The notes under the pieces are model-generated. The model was not told the origin of the DNA. It did no database searches and saw nothing but the letters and a program-made list of their open reading frames with translations. A stretch of 64,000 nt of DNA, taken from Natrialba swarupiae (lineage in GTDB: Archaea > Halobacteriota > Halobacteria > Halobacteriales > Natrialbaceae). Each line of letters starts with the position of its first letter. Position 1 is the stretch's first letter. The DNA lies in contig NZ_VTAW01000003.1 of the NCBI RefSeq assembly GCF_008245225.1, forward strand, positions 124,001 through 188,000, given 5' to 3'. This document shows, in pieces, positions 1 through 7,662 of this stretch. Position numbers and translations under genes: made by a program.

Positions 1-89
1 ACGTACTGGAGAAACGGCACGACGAGTTGCCAGGAGAGATACGCGAAGATCACGACGACTGCGAGGAGAACGCCCTTGCTACGATTCAC
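1..89 (-). CDS. AI-2E family transporter-like permease, N-terminal fragment (runs off the left edge)
   Basis: Only the first 29 or so codons are in the window. Read on the minus strand from GTG at 89 they give VNRSKG followed by a strongly hydrophobic helix (LLAVVVIFAYLSW, then QLVVPFLQYV), the usual start of haloarchaeal AI-2E/PerM-type permeases, which are multi-pass membrane proteins of about 330-400 residues. The GTG start is favoured because a TATA-like run (TTTTATCG on the minus strand, about 113-121) lies about 27 bases upstream, as expected for a leaderless transcript. The family call rests on a short stretch and would need the neighbouring sequence. Confidence 0.55.
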   Translation of the reverse strand, partial: MNRSKGVLLAVVVIFAYLSWQLVVPFLQY

Positions 90-204
90 GCGGGAACCGA
101 CCACGTTCGGGGCGATAAAACCAGACGTAATCTGTTCGTAGACGAGACTGTCGTATTCAGCCGCCACACTCCTTCAAGGGTCTGGTTCGCGAATCCTACA
201 TCGA

Positions 205-939
205 ATGTCGACCCAGCTCGATCCGCTCTCGCTGGCGGGCGACCTCCTCTATACGGTCAAAACCGAGGGCGAGACCGACTGGCTCCGAGAGCACCTCGCG
301 ACGCTCGAGCGACCCCGACTCGAACGGGGGCTCGCCGGTCGCGAGCAGAAGCTCTCGTTCTGGCTCAACTGTTACAACGCCTACGGCCAGTTGTTGCTCG
401 AAGAGGAGTCCTCGCTGCTGTCGGGGGGCGTTATCGACCGCTGGAAGTTCTTCGCCCGCGATCGGGTCCCCGTCAGCGGCGTCTGGCTCAGCCTCAACGA
501 CATCGAACACGGGCTTCTCCGTCGCTCGAAACTGCCGTGGGGGCTTGGCTACCTGCCGCGGCCGTTCCCCTCGCCGTTCGAGCGACAGTTCCGACTCGAG
601 GAGTGTGACCCGCGGATCCACTTCGCGCTGGGTCGAGGGGGAGAGAACTGCCCGCCGATCACGGTCTACTCCCCGGGAAACGTCGACGAAGAACTCGACA
701 TCGCCGTCGAGTGGTACTTGGAGGAAAACGCCGAGTACGACGCCGACGAGGAGGTCGCGACGATCCCGCGGCTCTTCAGCCGGTACCGGGGTGACTTCGG
801 CGGCAAACGCGGAATCCTCGAGTTTCTCCGGGAGTACAACGCCGTTCCGGCGGGGGCGTCGCCGTCGCTCAAATACGTTCGATCGAATCGGGAACCGGAG
901 TTCGACCTCGACCTCGAACACGACGAGTTGCGACCGTAG
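205..939 (+). CDS. DUF547 domain protein
   Basis: 244-residue soluble protein. Residues 35-60 carry the DUF547 hallmark (REQKLSFWLNCYNAYGQLLL), followed by a central region with IDRWKFF and VWLSLNDIEHGLL and the HFALGRGGENCPPI segment near residue 150. All of these are typical of this family, whose biochemical role is unknown; some members are peptidase-like. No signal peptide or membrane segment is visible, so it is probably cytoplasmic. It is transcribed away from the permease fragment on its left and followed after 38 bases by the zinc-finger gene on the same strand. The family assignment is firm; function is not known. Confidence 0.85.
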   Translation: MSTQLDPLSLAGDLLYTVKTEGETDWLREHLATLERPRLERGLAGREQKLSFWLNCYNAYGQLLLEEESSLLSGGVIDRWKFFARDRVPVSGVWLSLNDIEHGLLRRSKLPWGLGYLPRPFPSPFERQFRLEECDPRIHFALGRGGENCPPITVYSPGNVDEELDIAVEWYLEENAEYDADEEVATIPRLFSRYRGDFGGKRGILEFLREYNAVPAGASPSLKYVRSNREPEFDLDLEHDELRP

Positions 940-977
940 CCGGAGTACTTTTGTCAGTTCCCCGTCTTCGCTCGCTC

Positions 978-1772
978 GTGACCACTTCCAGCCGACACGG
1001 CGATCCCGACGCCGTGTTCGAACGCGACGAACGCGTCTGTCGTCGCTGTGAGGCCAGTGCCGACGAGGACCCCAACGGGCTGGCGCTGTACCCCGTCGGT
1101 GACGTCCCGGAAACGGGACCAGTCCACGAGAGCGCGCTCGTCACCGTCTGCTCGCCCTGTCTCGTCTCCCTCGAGTCCGACCCGGACGAAGACGTCGAAC
1201 TCGACGACGACGCTCTGTTCGACCTTGTCCGACAGACGACCGAACGCCAGGGCGTGACGGTCTCGGCGGTCGCCGCTTTCGCCTCGCTCGCCACCGAACT
1301 TCCGAGCGAACTCGAGATCAGCGAGCAAGAGGACGACCTGGGATCCGAGTACGTCCAGGTCCGCCGTGAGGTCCTCCTCGCCATCGATTCCGTCGACTCC
1401 CGACTCGATCACCTCCACGCCGTCGACGACGCCGATCTCGAACCCACGGTCGCCGAGCCACTGGCCGCGTTCCGGGGCGGCGGAACCAAACTCCAGTCGG
1501 AACTGCGTGGCATCGTCGCGCTCGGAGAGTCCGTGGCGGCCGGCGTCGGGCGCTGTCACGGCTGTTTCGACCCGATCGTCGACGGCGAATCGCAGTGTCC
1601 GACCTGCGGCCTCGAGTATCGCGACGCCGACGACTGGCGGCCCGAACCCGGCGATGACGTCGCCTTTCACCGACTGTTCGAGGCGGTCAACGAGGCCCTA
1701 CAGGCGGCCTCGGGGACGACCAAATCGCTGACGGGACACACGACGGCGGTCGCCAAAGCGCTCCGAGGCTAA
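978..1772 (+). CDS. Zinc-finger protein with N-terminal four-Cys motif and C-terminal zinc ribbon
   Basis: 264 residues from GTG at 978. The N-terminal part has CRRC about residue 21 and a second pair CSPC about 35 residues later, like the HNH-associated zinc-binding fold of many haloarchaeal proteins. The centre is helical and acidic. The C-terminal part has a CHGC...CPTC zinc ribbon with FDPIVDGESQ between the pairs. Two zinc sites suggest nucleic-acid or protein binding, but no catalytic HNH His-Asn set is obvious. The start is set at GTG 978 rather than at TTG 951 because an agtactttt box at 944-952 lies about 27 bases upstream. Function unknown. Confidence 0.7.
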   Translation: MTTSSRHGDPDAVFERDERVCRRCEASADEDPNGLALYPVGDVPETGPVHESALVTVCSPCLVSLESDPDEDVELDDDALFDLVRQTTERQGVTVSAVAAFASLATELPSELEISEQEDDLGSEYVQVRREVLLAIDSVDSRLDHLHAVDDADLEPTVAEPLAAFRGGGTKLQSELRGIVALGESVAAGVGRCHGCFDPIVDGESQCPTCGLEYRDADDWRPEPGDDVAFHRLFEAVNEALQAASGTTKSLTGHTTAVAKALRG

Positions 1773-1816
1773 GTCTCGACGGCCGGCGCTTCTCGAGGCG
1801 TTCCGGCGAAACCGAG

Positions 1817-2545
1817 CTACAGCGTCGTCGTCGCATCAAGGGCAATGTCGATGGCGCGGCCGACGTTGTTCTTGGCCTTCTCGGGGAGTTCGTCGTCTTC
1901 GGTGTCGGTCCCCTTCTGGGTCCCCTCGACGAGGTTGCCGTCGACGGTACAGATTGCGCCGGCGCGCAGACCGCGGCGCCGGGCGAGGGTGAAGAGTGCG
2001 GCGGCTTCCATCTCGACTGAAAGCAAGCCGGCGGCCTCCCAGTCGGCGACGTAGGCGTCGGTCTCGGCGTAGTAGGCGTCGTCGGAGGCGATTGGGCCGA
2101 CGTGAACGTCTTCGTCTCTGGCCTCAGCGGTGTCGACCAGCGCCGAGAGGACCTCGTAGTCGGGGACGGCAGGATACTCGACGTCCTCGTAGCGTTTCGA
2201 CGTCCCCTCGTTTTTCGCCGCGCCGGTGGCGACGATCATATCGCCGATCTCGATTCCCGACTGGAGCGCGCCGGTCGTCCCCACACGGAGGACCGTCTCG
2301 ACGCCCACGTTCGCGAGTTCTTCGACGGCGATCGCGGCCGACGGACAGCCGATCCCGGTCGAGCAGATCGTCAGCTCGCGGCCGTCGTAGCTCGCGTTGA
2401 CGACCTTATACTCGCGGTTTTGCGAGACCGTCTCCGCTTCGTCGCAGTGGTCTGCGATCCGATCGACGCGTCCGGGATCGCCCGGAACGAGCGCGACGTC
2501 GGTGAGCTCTCCCTCCTCGACCAGCAGGTGCGGTTGCGTTGCCAT
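1817..2545 (-). CDS. udp: Nucleoside phosphorylase (uridine/purine phosphorylase family)
   Basis: 242 residues, the normal size for the PNP/UDP phosphorylase family (NP-I). It cleaves ribonucleosides with phosphate to a base and ribose-1-phosphate. Visible family features are VPGDPGRVDRIA near residue 20 (phosphate loop), STGIGCPSAAIAVEEL near 60-77, VLRVGTTGAL near 85, and SVEMEAAALF near 175, whose Met-Glu pair binds ribose. The start ATG at 2545 has a TTTTTT-containing box about 25 bases upstream. A PfkB kinase, ribose-1,5-bisphosphate isomerase and deoxyribose-phosphate aldolase lie within 4 kb, so a role in nucleoside breakdown is likely. Which nucleoside it prefers (uridine, guanosine or adenosine) cannot be read from the sequence. 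Confidence 0.9.
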   Translation of the reverse strand: MATQPHLLVEEGELTDVALVPGDPGRVDRIADHCDEAETVSQNREYKVVNASYDGRELTICSTGIGCPSAAIAVEELANVGVETVLRVGTTGALQSGIEIGDMIVATGAAKNEGTSKRYEDVEYPAVPDYEVLSALVDTAEARDEDVHVGPIASDDAYYAETDAYVADWEAAGLLSVEMEAAALFTLARRRGLRAGAICTVDGNLVEGTQKGTDTEDDELPEKAKNNVGRAIDIALDATTTL

Positions 2546-2621
2546 ATCTCGCGTTCTCCGGGCGGCGAGAAAAAAGGTTCGAGAGTCGAGGCGTTCGGTT
2601 ACCGACGGTCGGGCGCGTCGA

Positions 2622-2921
2622 TCACTCGGTCGTGAACACGTCGACGCGGGACGGTCTCACGACGACCGTCGTTTCGCCGACCGCGAACTCGACACGCCGT
2701 GCCGATCGATTGCCCTCCCCGGAGCCGTCGACGATCGCGTCGAGCGCCTCCGGGTCGACGTAATCGTAGAGGTGAGTCGACATCTGCGTCGCATCCTCGC
2801 CCCGATACTGTGCCAACGCCATCGTCACGGCGATGCTCGGCGGTTCGTCCGCTTCGTACTCGTACTGGACGCGCCGACCAACCGCACGGCCATTCGACTC
2901 GCATATCGTTCGTTCGGTCAT
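2622..2921 (-). CDS. HalOD1 output-domain protein
   Basis: 99-residue protein matching the halobacterial output domain HalOD1: PPSIAVTMALAQYRGED in the first half, LYDYVDPEALDAIVDG in the middle and a final beta-rich VEFAVGETTVVVRPSRVDVF segment. HalOD1 occurs alone or fused to response-regulator receivers in haloarchaea and is thought to act as a small signalling or output module; its target is not known. It sits alone between the nucleoside phosphorylase and the sugar kinase on the same strand, with promoter-like spacing on both sides, so it is probably a separate transcript. Confidence 0.85.
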   Translation of the reverse strand: MTERTICESNGRAVGRRVQYEYEADEPPSIAVTMALAQYRGEDATQMSTHLYDYVDPEALDAIVDGSGEGNRSARRVEFAVGETTVVVRPSRVDVFTTE

Positions 2922-3067
2922 GTCTCTCCGTCACGTTTCCGTGACTGTCTACTCGAGTGGCCAACGGCCCGACGCATATAGATATCGTCAGACGGCACGT
3001 GCTGAGAGAGCGTGTGATAGTGTCACAGCTGTCGGGTCACGTTCGGTTGGCGACGATACGCCCTGTC

Positions 3068-3148
3068 ATACGGGTTACTGTCAGTCGGTACCGGCGAACC
3101 CGCGACCCGTCTGCGGGTTCGCCGGTCCATCGGGACAGCAATCGGTAT
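3068..3148. repeat. Palindromic intergenic repeat, copy A
   Basis: 81-bp element starting atacggg and ending atcggtat, with an inner inverted repeat: cggtaccggcgaacccgcg on the left against cgggttcgccgg on the right. It closely resembles copies B and C. Its right edge coincides with the stop codon of the downstream minus-strand kinase gene (tca at 3148-3150). It can form a long hairpin in DNA or RNA. Confidence 0.85.
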
Positions 3149-4029
3149 CAGTACCGATCGCCGAGAAACGCCGCAACCGCCTCGGCCGTCGGCGCGCTCC
3201 GAGCTCCCTCCCGTCTCGCCGTGAGCGCGCCACAGGCGTTTGCGTACTCGAGGGCGCGTTCGACGTCGTCGTATGCGAACGTGCTCGCGATGAAGCCGGC
3301 GGCGAAGGCGTCGCCGGCTCCCGCGGTATCGACCGTATCGACGTCGAACCCTGGGTGATCGTAGGACCCGTCGGGCGTGTGGACCTTCGCTCCGTCCGAA
3401 CCGTGTTTGACGACGAGGACGCGATCGCCGAACGCGGAGCCGACGTACTCGTCCTCGAGAAGCGCCGCGACCTCCCTGTCGTTTGCAAAGAGGACGTCGG
3501 CGGCCGCGAGCGTCTCGCCGTAGTCGCGGTCTGCGAGTCGACGTCCGGGATCGAAACTGATCGTCGAACCGGCTTCGCTCGCGACCGTCGCGATTCGGGC
3601 CGCCGTCTCGGGTCGCTGGCTCGTGAGGTGGACGTGATCGGCGTCTCGAATCCGGGAGTCGTCGAGATCCTCGGGACCGACCGCCTCGTTGACACCGTCG
3701 TTGCCTAACACTGCGACCTCGCCGCCGTCATCGACCAGCAGGTACTTGACGGCGGTGTCCGCGTCGGGGACGACGCGAAGCCCGTCCAGTGAGACGCCGG
3801 CGTCCTCGAGCTCTCGGCGGGCGAGCAGTCCGTTGTCGTCGTCGCCGACGCTCCCGACGAGACCGGCCTCGAGACCGAGACCGGAGAGGGCCGTGGCGAC
3901 GTTTGCGGCGCTGCCGCCGCCGGACTGTCGTTGTGATCGGATCGCCGCTTCGCCGTCGGGTTCGGGGAGCCTATCGACGCGAAGCGTCACGTCCCAGTTG
4001 ACGTGACCGGCAGTGAGCACATCGACCAT
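3148..4029 (-). CDS. PfkB-family carbohydrate kinase (candidate ribose-1-phosphate kinase)
   Basis: 293 residues from ATG at 4029, the normal PfkB/ribokinase length. Features: MVDVLTAGHVNWDVTLRV start, SGGGSAANVATALSGLG (substrate/dimer region, residues 38-54), VGSVGDDDNG, and the C-terminal ATP/anion-hole signature DTAGAGDAFAAGF, whose Asp is the catalytic base. Long in-frame extensions upstream of 4029 are not credible because they run through repeat B and an antisense gene. In archaea a PfkB enzyme phosphorylates ribose-1-phosphate to ribose-1,5-bisphosphate; the nearby nucleoside phosphorylase and ribose-1,5-bisphosphate isomerase make that the favoured role here, but this is inference. 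Ribokinase, fructokinase or nucleoside kinase activity is possible. Confidence 0.85.
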   Translation of the reverse strand: MVDVLTAGHVNWDVTLRVDRLPEPDGEAAIRSQRQSGGGSAANVATALSGLGLEAGLVGSVGDDDNGLLARRELEDAGVSLDGLRVVPDADTAVKYLLVDDGGEVAVLGNDGVNEAVGPEDLDDSRIRDADHVHLTSQRPETAARIATVASEAGSTISFDPGRRLADRDYGETLAAADVLFANDREVAALLEDEYVGSAFGDRVLVVKHGSDGAKVHTPDGSYDHPGFDVDTVDTAGAGDAFAAGFIASTFAYDDVERALEYANACGALTARREGARSAPTAEAVAAFLGDRY

Positions 4030-4092
4030 TCGGTTGTCGGCACAAACGACGGCGGGTGAGAAAAGTCTAGGCGACGGTGAACGGCTCCCCTC

Positions 4093-4173
4093 ATACGGTT
4101 TACTGTACGTCGGTACCGCCGAAACCGCGACCTGTCTGCGGGTTCGCCGGTCCATCGGTACAGCAATCCGCAT
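4093..4173. repeat. Palindromic intergenic repeat, copy B
   Basis: 81-bp copy with atacggtttactgtacgtcg on the left and ggtacagcaatccgcat on the right; the centre pairs ccgaaaccgcg with gcgggttcgcc. It separates the convergent 3' end of the DUF63 gene from the 5' side of the sugar kinase. As in copy A its right edge overlaps the stop codon of the neighbouring minus-strand gene (tca, 4173-4175). Confidence 0.85.
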
Positions 4174-4994
4174 CAGCCGACCATGAACAGTAAGACGTTG
4201 TGGACGCCCGGCCCGAGACCGATCGCCGCGATGAACGCGAGGACGAGTCGTGCCCGTTTCGGCTCGACTTCGACGTACTCCCGGAACAGCCCGAGGATGA
4301 CCGCTGCGAGCGCCACTTTCACCAGGACGAACAGCCAGCCGGCACCGATGTACTCCGCCGTCGGAAGCGCCCCCCCAGCCTCGAGGATCAGCCGCGAGGC
4401 TGGCACTTCCTCTCTGGCGCCGAGGAAGTCGTAGCCGACGGCCGTCGAGATGCCGTCGAGCGTATGTCCGAAGACGACGAGAGCGCCCGTTGCCCCCGTG
4501 ACCGCGGCGACGTCGGTAAACCAGATGCTCAGTCCGAACCACGTCAGCGCGGTGACGACGACCGTGAGGACGACGATGACGATGAGCCAGAGCGGCCGAA
4601 ACGTTCCGGTCCCGACGTTCGTCGCGACGAGTACCGACACGGCCGCGACGAAGACCCCCGCGCCGATTCCGCCCAGGAACCTGTCGGAAGTCTTCCACAC
4701 TCCGCCCGCCTGGAGGAAGAGCCCGACGATCCAGAGCAACCCTGCGACGGTGGCCGTCACCAGGTAGACACTCGGCGTGGCGAACAACACGGCGACGACG
4801 TCCGGGTACATCTCGCGGCGATAGAAGACGTGAAGCGTCGCGCCCACCATCATCCACGGCGCGAACGCGAGGACAGTTCGATCGGTCACCGGCGGCTCGA
4901 GCGACCACAGGAGCGCAACGACGCCGAAGAGCACGGCCAAAAGCGGGACGAGGAGGTACCACGGCGGGAGCACGAACCCCTCTGGAAGCACCAT
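4173..4994 (-). CDS. DUF63 family integral membrane protein
   Basis: 273 residues, almost entirely hydrophobic with about 8 predicted membrane spans (for example YLLVPLLAVLFGVVALLW near residue 13 and VYLVTATVAGLLWIVGLF near 78). DUF63 membrane proteins are conserved across archaea; no biochemical function is established. The soluble loops are short and acidic. ATG at 4994 is preceded by a catgttag box about 28 bases upstream. It is on the same strand as the isomerase gene to its right and the kinase to its left, but spacing suggests separate transcripts. Confidence 0.85.
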   Translation of the reverse strand: MVLPEGFVLPPWYLLVPLLAVLFGVVALLWSLEPPVTDRTVLAFAPWMMVGATLHVFYRREMYPDVVAVLFATPSVYLVTATVAGLLWIVGLFLQAGGVWKTSDRFLGGIGAGVFVAAVSVLVATNVGTGTFRPLWLIVIVVLTVVVTALTWFGLSIWFTDVAAVTGATGALVVFGHTLDGISTAVGYDFLGAREEVPASRLILEAGGALPTAEYIGAGWLFVLVKVALAAVILGLFREYVEVEPKRARLVLAFIAAIGLGPGVHNVLLFMVG

Positions 4995-5080
4995 ACGATG
5001 AGAGGAACGTGCCAGAGACTAACATGTTCCGATCCGCAACGGTCGCCGATTCCGTGGGGCCAGCGGGTCGAACGGCGGCG

Positions 5081-6061
5081 TCAGGCCTCCCAAGGCTCCC
5101 CGATCGTCTCCCCGAACAGTTCCCGCATGAGCGTCACGATGCTCTCCGGCGGGAACTGCCCTCGTTCGGTCACGATCGCGTCGACGTGTCGCGGCGGCGT
5201 GACGTCGAAGGCGGGGTTCTCGACGATCAGTCCGTCGTCGGCTTCCTCGAGTCCCGTAATCTCCGATCGCTCGTCCGTCGAGAGGACTTCGTTCTCCTCG
5301 CGCATCTCGATCGCGACCGTGTGGCCGGTCATCGTATCCGGGTGGAGTTTGATCGTCTGGGCCGCGACCATCACCGGCACGCCGCGTTCGCGGGCGTTGA
5401 CCGCCAGTCCGCTCGTGCCGATCTTGTTGATGACGCTGCCGTCGGCGGCGATGCTATCGGCCCCCACGAGGACGTGATCCGCGTCGTCGAGGTACCGACG
5501 GGCCGCGTTGTCAACGATCAGTGTCACGGGGACGTCCCACTCGCGTAACTGCTCTGCCGTGATGTGACCCTGCTTTCGCGGCCGGGTCTCCTTGACGATC
5601 GCCTCGACGTGTTTGCCGTCCTCGAGGGCGGCCTCGATACACGACAGCGCGTCGGTCGAGTGACAGTGGGTCATCACCACGTCGCCATCGCGCAGTCGGT
5701 TCGCCCCGATCTCTCCGAGTTTGGCCTGAGCCTGCTCGAGATCCCGGCGAAACGCCTCGGCTCTGGCGGCCGTCGACGATCGCAACTCGGCGACGGTCTC
5801 GCCGTCCATCCCCTGGAGGACGTACCGCAGTGCGTTGGGGAGACTGACGGCGGTCGGCCGGGTTTCGTAGAGCCGTCTGGCGGCGGCGCGCATCCCCGAC
5901 CGGAACGCCTCCGGGCTCGAGGCCTCCGATCGTTTGGCGTGGGTCGCAAGCGCCTCGGCGGCCGCGTCGGCGATCGTTGCGGCCCCGCGGATCCGCATCT
6001 CCGCGATGTCGGTTGCGGTGGCGTCGACGACCGGATCGACGTCGGGCGGGTCGTCTTCCAT
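5081..6061 (-). CDS. Ribose-1,5-bisphosphate isomerase (eIF2B-like fold)
   Basis: 326 residues from ATG at 6061. The protein belongs to the eIF2B/MtnA superfamily; archaeal members convert ribose-1,5-bisphosphate to ribulose-1,5-bisphosphate. Seen: [16 protein letters not shown] near residue 24, the loop [10 protein letters not shown] with Cys133, and [13 protein letters not shown] with Asp202. From memory, Cys133 and Asp202 are the numbers of the catalytic pair in the characterised Thermococcus enzyme, which supports both function and start. A TTG at 6088 could extend it by nine residues, but a CTTTTGTC box at 6085-6092 sits correctly for the ATG. It likely works with the nearby phosphorylase and PfkB kinase. 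RuBisCO is not in the window. Confidence 0.88.
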   Translation of the reverse strand: MEDDPPDVDPVVDATATDIAEMRIRGAATIADAAAEALATHAKRSEASSPEAFRSGMRAAARRLYETRPTAVSLPNALRYVLQGMDGETVAELRSSTAARAEAFRRDLEQAQAKLGEIGANRLRDGDVVMTHCHSTDALSCIEAALEDGKHVEAIVKETRPRKQGHITAEQLREWDVPVTLIVDNAARRYLDDADHVLVGADSIAADGSVINKIGTSGLAVNARERGVPVMVAAQTIKLHPDTMTGHTVAIEMREENEVLSTDERSEITGLEEADDGLIVENPAFDVTPPRHVDAIVTERGQFPPESIVTLMRELFGETIGEPWEA

Positions 6062-6084
6062 GTCGATCCTTTGCACTCCGTGGG

Positions 6085-6109
6085 ACAAAAGCGACCGGGC
6101 GGATTTTTG
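6085..6109. promoter_or_regulatory. Nested divergent promoters of the isomerase and deoC genes
   Basis: Only 71 bases separate the two divergent start codons (6061 minus, 6133 plus). A minus-strand CTTTTGTC box at 6085-6092 lies 24-31 bases from the isomerase ATG. A plus-strand gatttttgat box at about 6102-6110 lies 24-31 bases from the deoC ATG. Both fit leaderless transcription, and the two preinitiation complexes would touch or overlap, so coordinated or competitive expression is likely. Confidence 0.6.
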
Positions 6110-6132
6110 ATGGTTCGGCGAGTCGGTCCGCT

Positions 6133-6777
6133 ATGGATCGAGCCGACCTTGCCCCCCTGATCGACCACACCGTTCTCGGCCCCGAGACGACGACCGCCGA
6201 CGTCAGGGCCGTCCTCGACGACGCCGATACGTACGGGATGAACGCCTGTATCCCGCCGTACGCGATCGAGGAGGCGGCCGACTACGCGCCGGACGTGACG
6301 CTGGCGACCGTCATCGGCTTCCCCCACGGCCAGAACGACCCCGACGTGAAACGCCGCGAGGGCGTCCTCGCCTGGAAGGCCGGCGCGGACGAACTCGACG
6401 TCGTGATCAACGTCGGCCGACTCAAGGCCGGTGAGGACGACGTGATCCGGGCTGAACTCGCCGAGGTCGTCGCCGCGGTGCCGATCCCGGTGAAGGTGAT
6501 CATCGAGACCGCACTGCTCACGGAAGAGGAGAAACACCGAGCCTGTAAGGCCGCCGTCGCCGCCGACGCCGCGATGGTCAAAACGTCGACCGGCTTTTCT
6601 GACGGTGGCGCGACGCTCGAGGACGTCGAACTGATGAGCGAGTATCTCCCCGTCAAAGCCAGCGGCGGCGTCGGCAGCTACGACGAGGCGATCGCCATGC
6701 TCGAGGCCGGTGCCGAACGGATCGGTGCCTCGAGCGGCGTCGAGATACTCGAGGGCGCGCCCGAGCCGTCGGCGTAG
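6133..6777 (+). CDS. deoC: Deoxyribose-phosphate aldolase
   Basis: 214 residues, a typical short archaeal/bacterial DeoC (class I aldolase TIM barrel). It splits 2-deoxyribose-5-phosphate into acetaldehyde and glyceraldehyde-3-phosphate. Visible catalytic features: [11 protein letters not shown] with the Asp at residue 90, the Schiff-base lysine K150 in [11 protein letters not shown], and the second lysine K175 in [12 protein letters not shown] 6133 is chosen because a gatttttgat box lies about 27 bases upstream; in-frame codons further upstream lie inside the divergent promoter. With the nucleoside phosphorylase to its left it completes deoxynucleoside catabolism. Confidence 0.95.
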   Translation: MDRADLAPLIDHTVLGPETTTADVRAVLDDADTYGMNACIPPYAIEEAADYAPDVTLATVIGFPHGQNDPDVKRREGVLAWKAGADELDVVINVGRLKAGEDDVIRAELAEVVAAVPIPVKVIIETALLTEEEKHRACKAAVAADAAMVKTSTGFSDGGATLEDVELMSEYLPVKASGGVGSYDEAIAMLEAGAERIGASSGVEILEGAPEPSA

Positions 6778-6887
6778 GACGTCGGTTCGGTAGTTCGTTC
6801 GTCTTCGCCGTCGAATCTGCGGTTGGCTGTGCGGTGCGTACCCACGCCATCCCGACGGTTTTAGTGGTCCCCTTCCAACAACGCCCG

Positions 6888-7343
6888 ATGACACCCACGA
6901 TCGAGGCGTTCCTGAGTGACTCGGCAGGGCTGGCGGCGGGCGCGCGGCTCTACCGGGACGTCTTCAACGAACCTCCCTGGAACGACGACTGGACCCTCGA
7001 GACGGCGCGAACGCGGCTCTCGCAGCTCCTCGAGACGCCGGGTGCTCGCGGCTACGCTGCCCGGCTCGAGGGCGACCTCGCCGGGCTGGTGGTCGGGACG
7101 GAAGAGCGGTGGGACGACGGCTCGAAGTTCTACGTCCGAGAGCTGTGTGTCGACCCCGCTCACCAGCGCCGCGGGGTCGCCACGGCGTTGATGGACCACC
7201 TCGCCGAGGAGCTTCGTCGGGCGGGCGTCGACTCCATCTACCTGCTGACCCTGCGTGACACCGCCGCTCACGCGTTCTACGAGAAGCGAGGGTTCGACCT
7301 CGACGATCGCACCGTGTTACTGAGTCGGCGTCTCGAGCGGTAA
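6888..7343 (+). CDS. GNAT family N-acetyltransferase
   Basis: 151 residues, single GNAT fold. The acetyl-CoA binding motif A is clear: VRELCVDPAHQRRGVATALM at about residues 84-103 (Q/RxxGxG/A type), followed by the beta5-alpha4 region YLLTLRDTAAHAFYEKRGF. ATG 6888 is used because a ggttttagtg box lies about 27 bases upstream. The N-terminal part (RLYRDVFNEPPWNDDW) resembles haloarchaeal GNATs of unknown substrate. The stop is followed by a degraded peptidase gene. Confidence 0.85.
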   Translation: MTPTIEAFLSDSAGLAAGARLYRDVFNEPPWNDDWTLETARTRLSQLLETPGARGYAARLEGDLAGLVVGTEERWDDGSKFYVRELCVDPAHQRRGVATALMDHLAEELRRAGVDSIYLLTLRDTAAHAFYEKRGFDLDDRTVLLSRRLER

Positions 7344-7450
7344 CTCACTCGATAACGTACCGGAATTGCTCGAGTGCACTGCTGTCGCCACCCCCGCGGG
7401 CAGCGCCAGCAGCAGGTTCTCGGTCTTCCAGGCGACCAGCGCGACGACGG

Positions 7451-7603
7451 CTCCGCCAGGCCGCCCTCGAGGACCGCGGCTGGGTCGAAGGCGAGGCGTT
7501 CCGGTACGAGGAACTCGGCGAGGAGGGCCACGGCTCGACCGATACCGAACAGAAGATTCGCGCCTACCGGATTATGGCGGAGTACCTCGACGCGCGGCTC
7601 TAA
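7451..7603 (+). pseudogene. Remnant of an S9-family (prolyl oligopeptidase-like) peptidase, C-terminal end only
   Basis: The last 50 codons before TAA at 7601 read RQAALEDRGW, VEGEAFRYEELGEEGHGS, then TDTEQKIRAYRIMAEYLDARL. This matches the extreme C-terminus of haloarchaeal S9 peptidases, including the EEGHG motif that carries the catalytic histidine. No frame upstream encodes the beta-propeller or the serine nucleophile region; the preceding 100 bases are low-quality coding sequence in all frames and the acetyltransferase gene ends at 7343. The catalytic serine and aspartate are therefore missing and the gene is dead. A partial palindromic repeat follows directly. Confidence 0.65.
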
Positions 7604-7630
7604 TACGGATTACTGCCCGTCAGGATCGGC
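7603..7630. repeat. Partial palindromic repeat (half copy, E)
   Basis: Reads atacggattactgcccgtca from the last base of the TAA stop codon of the peptidase remnant, matching one arm of the repeats at 3068, 4093 and 8968. The second arm is not recognisable. The stop-codon junction (TAATACGG) is like that of the other copies. Confidence 0.5.
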
Positions 7631-7662
7631 GGCCGAGTCGAGGACCACGAAAGTCGGCGACG

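Noticed and set aside
4030-5025. In-frame upstream extension of the PfkB kinase to over 600 residues
   Set aside because: The extension runs antisense through the DUF63 gene and the palindromic repeat and has an Arg-rich composition unlike the acidic kinase; the normal kinase length is reached from ATG 4029.
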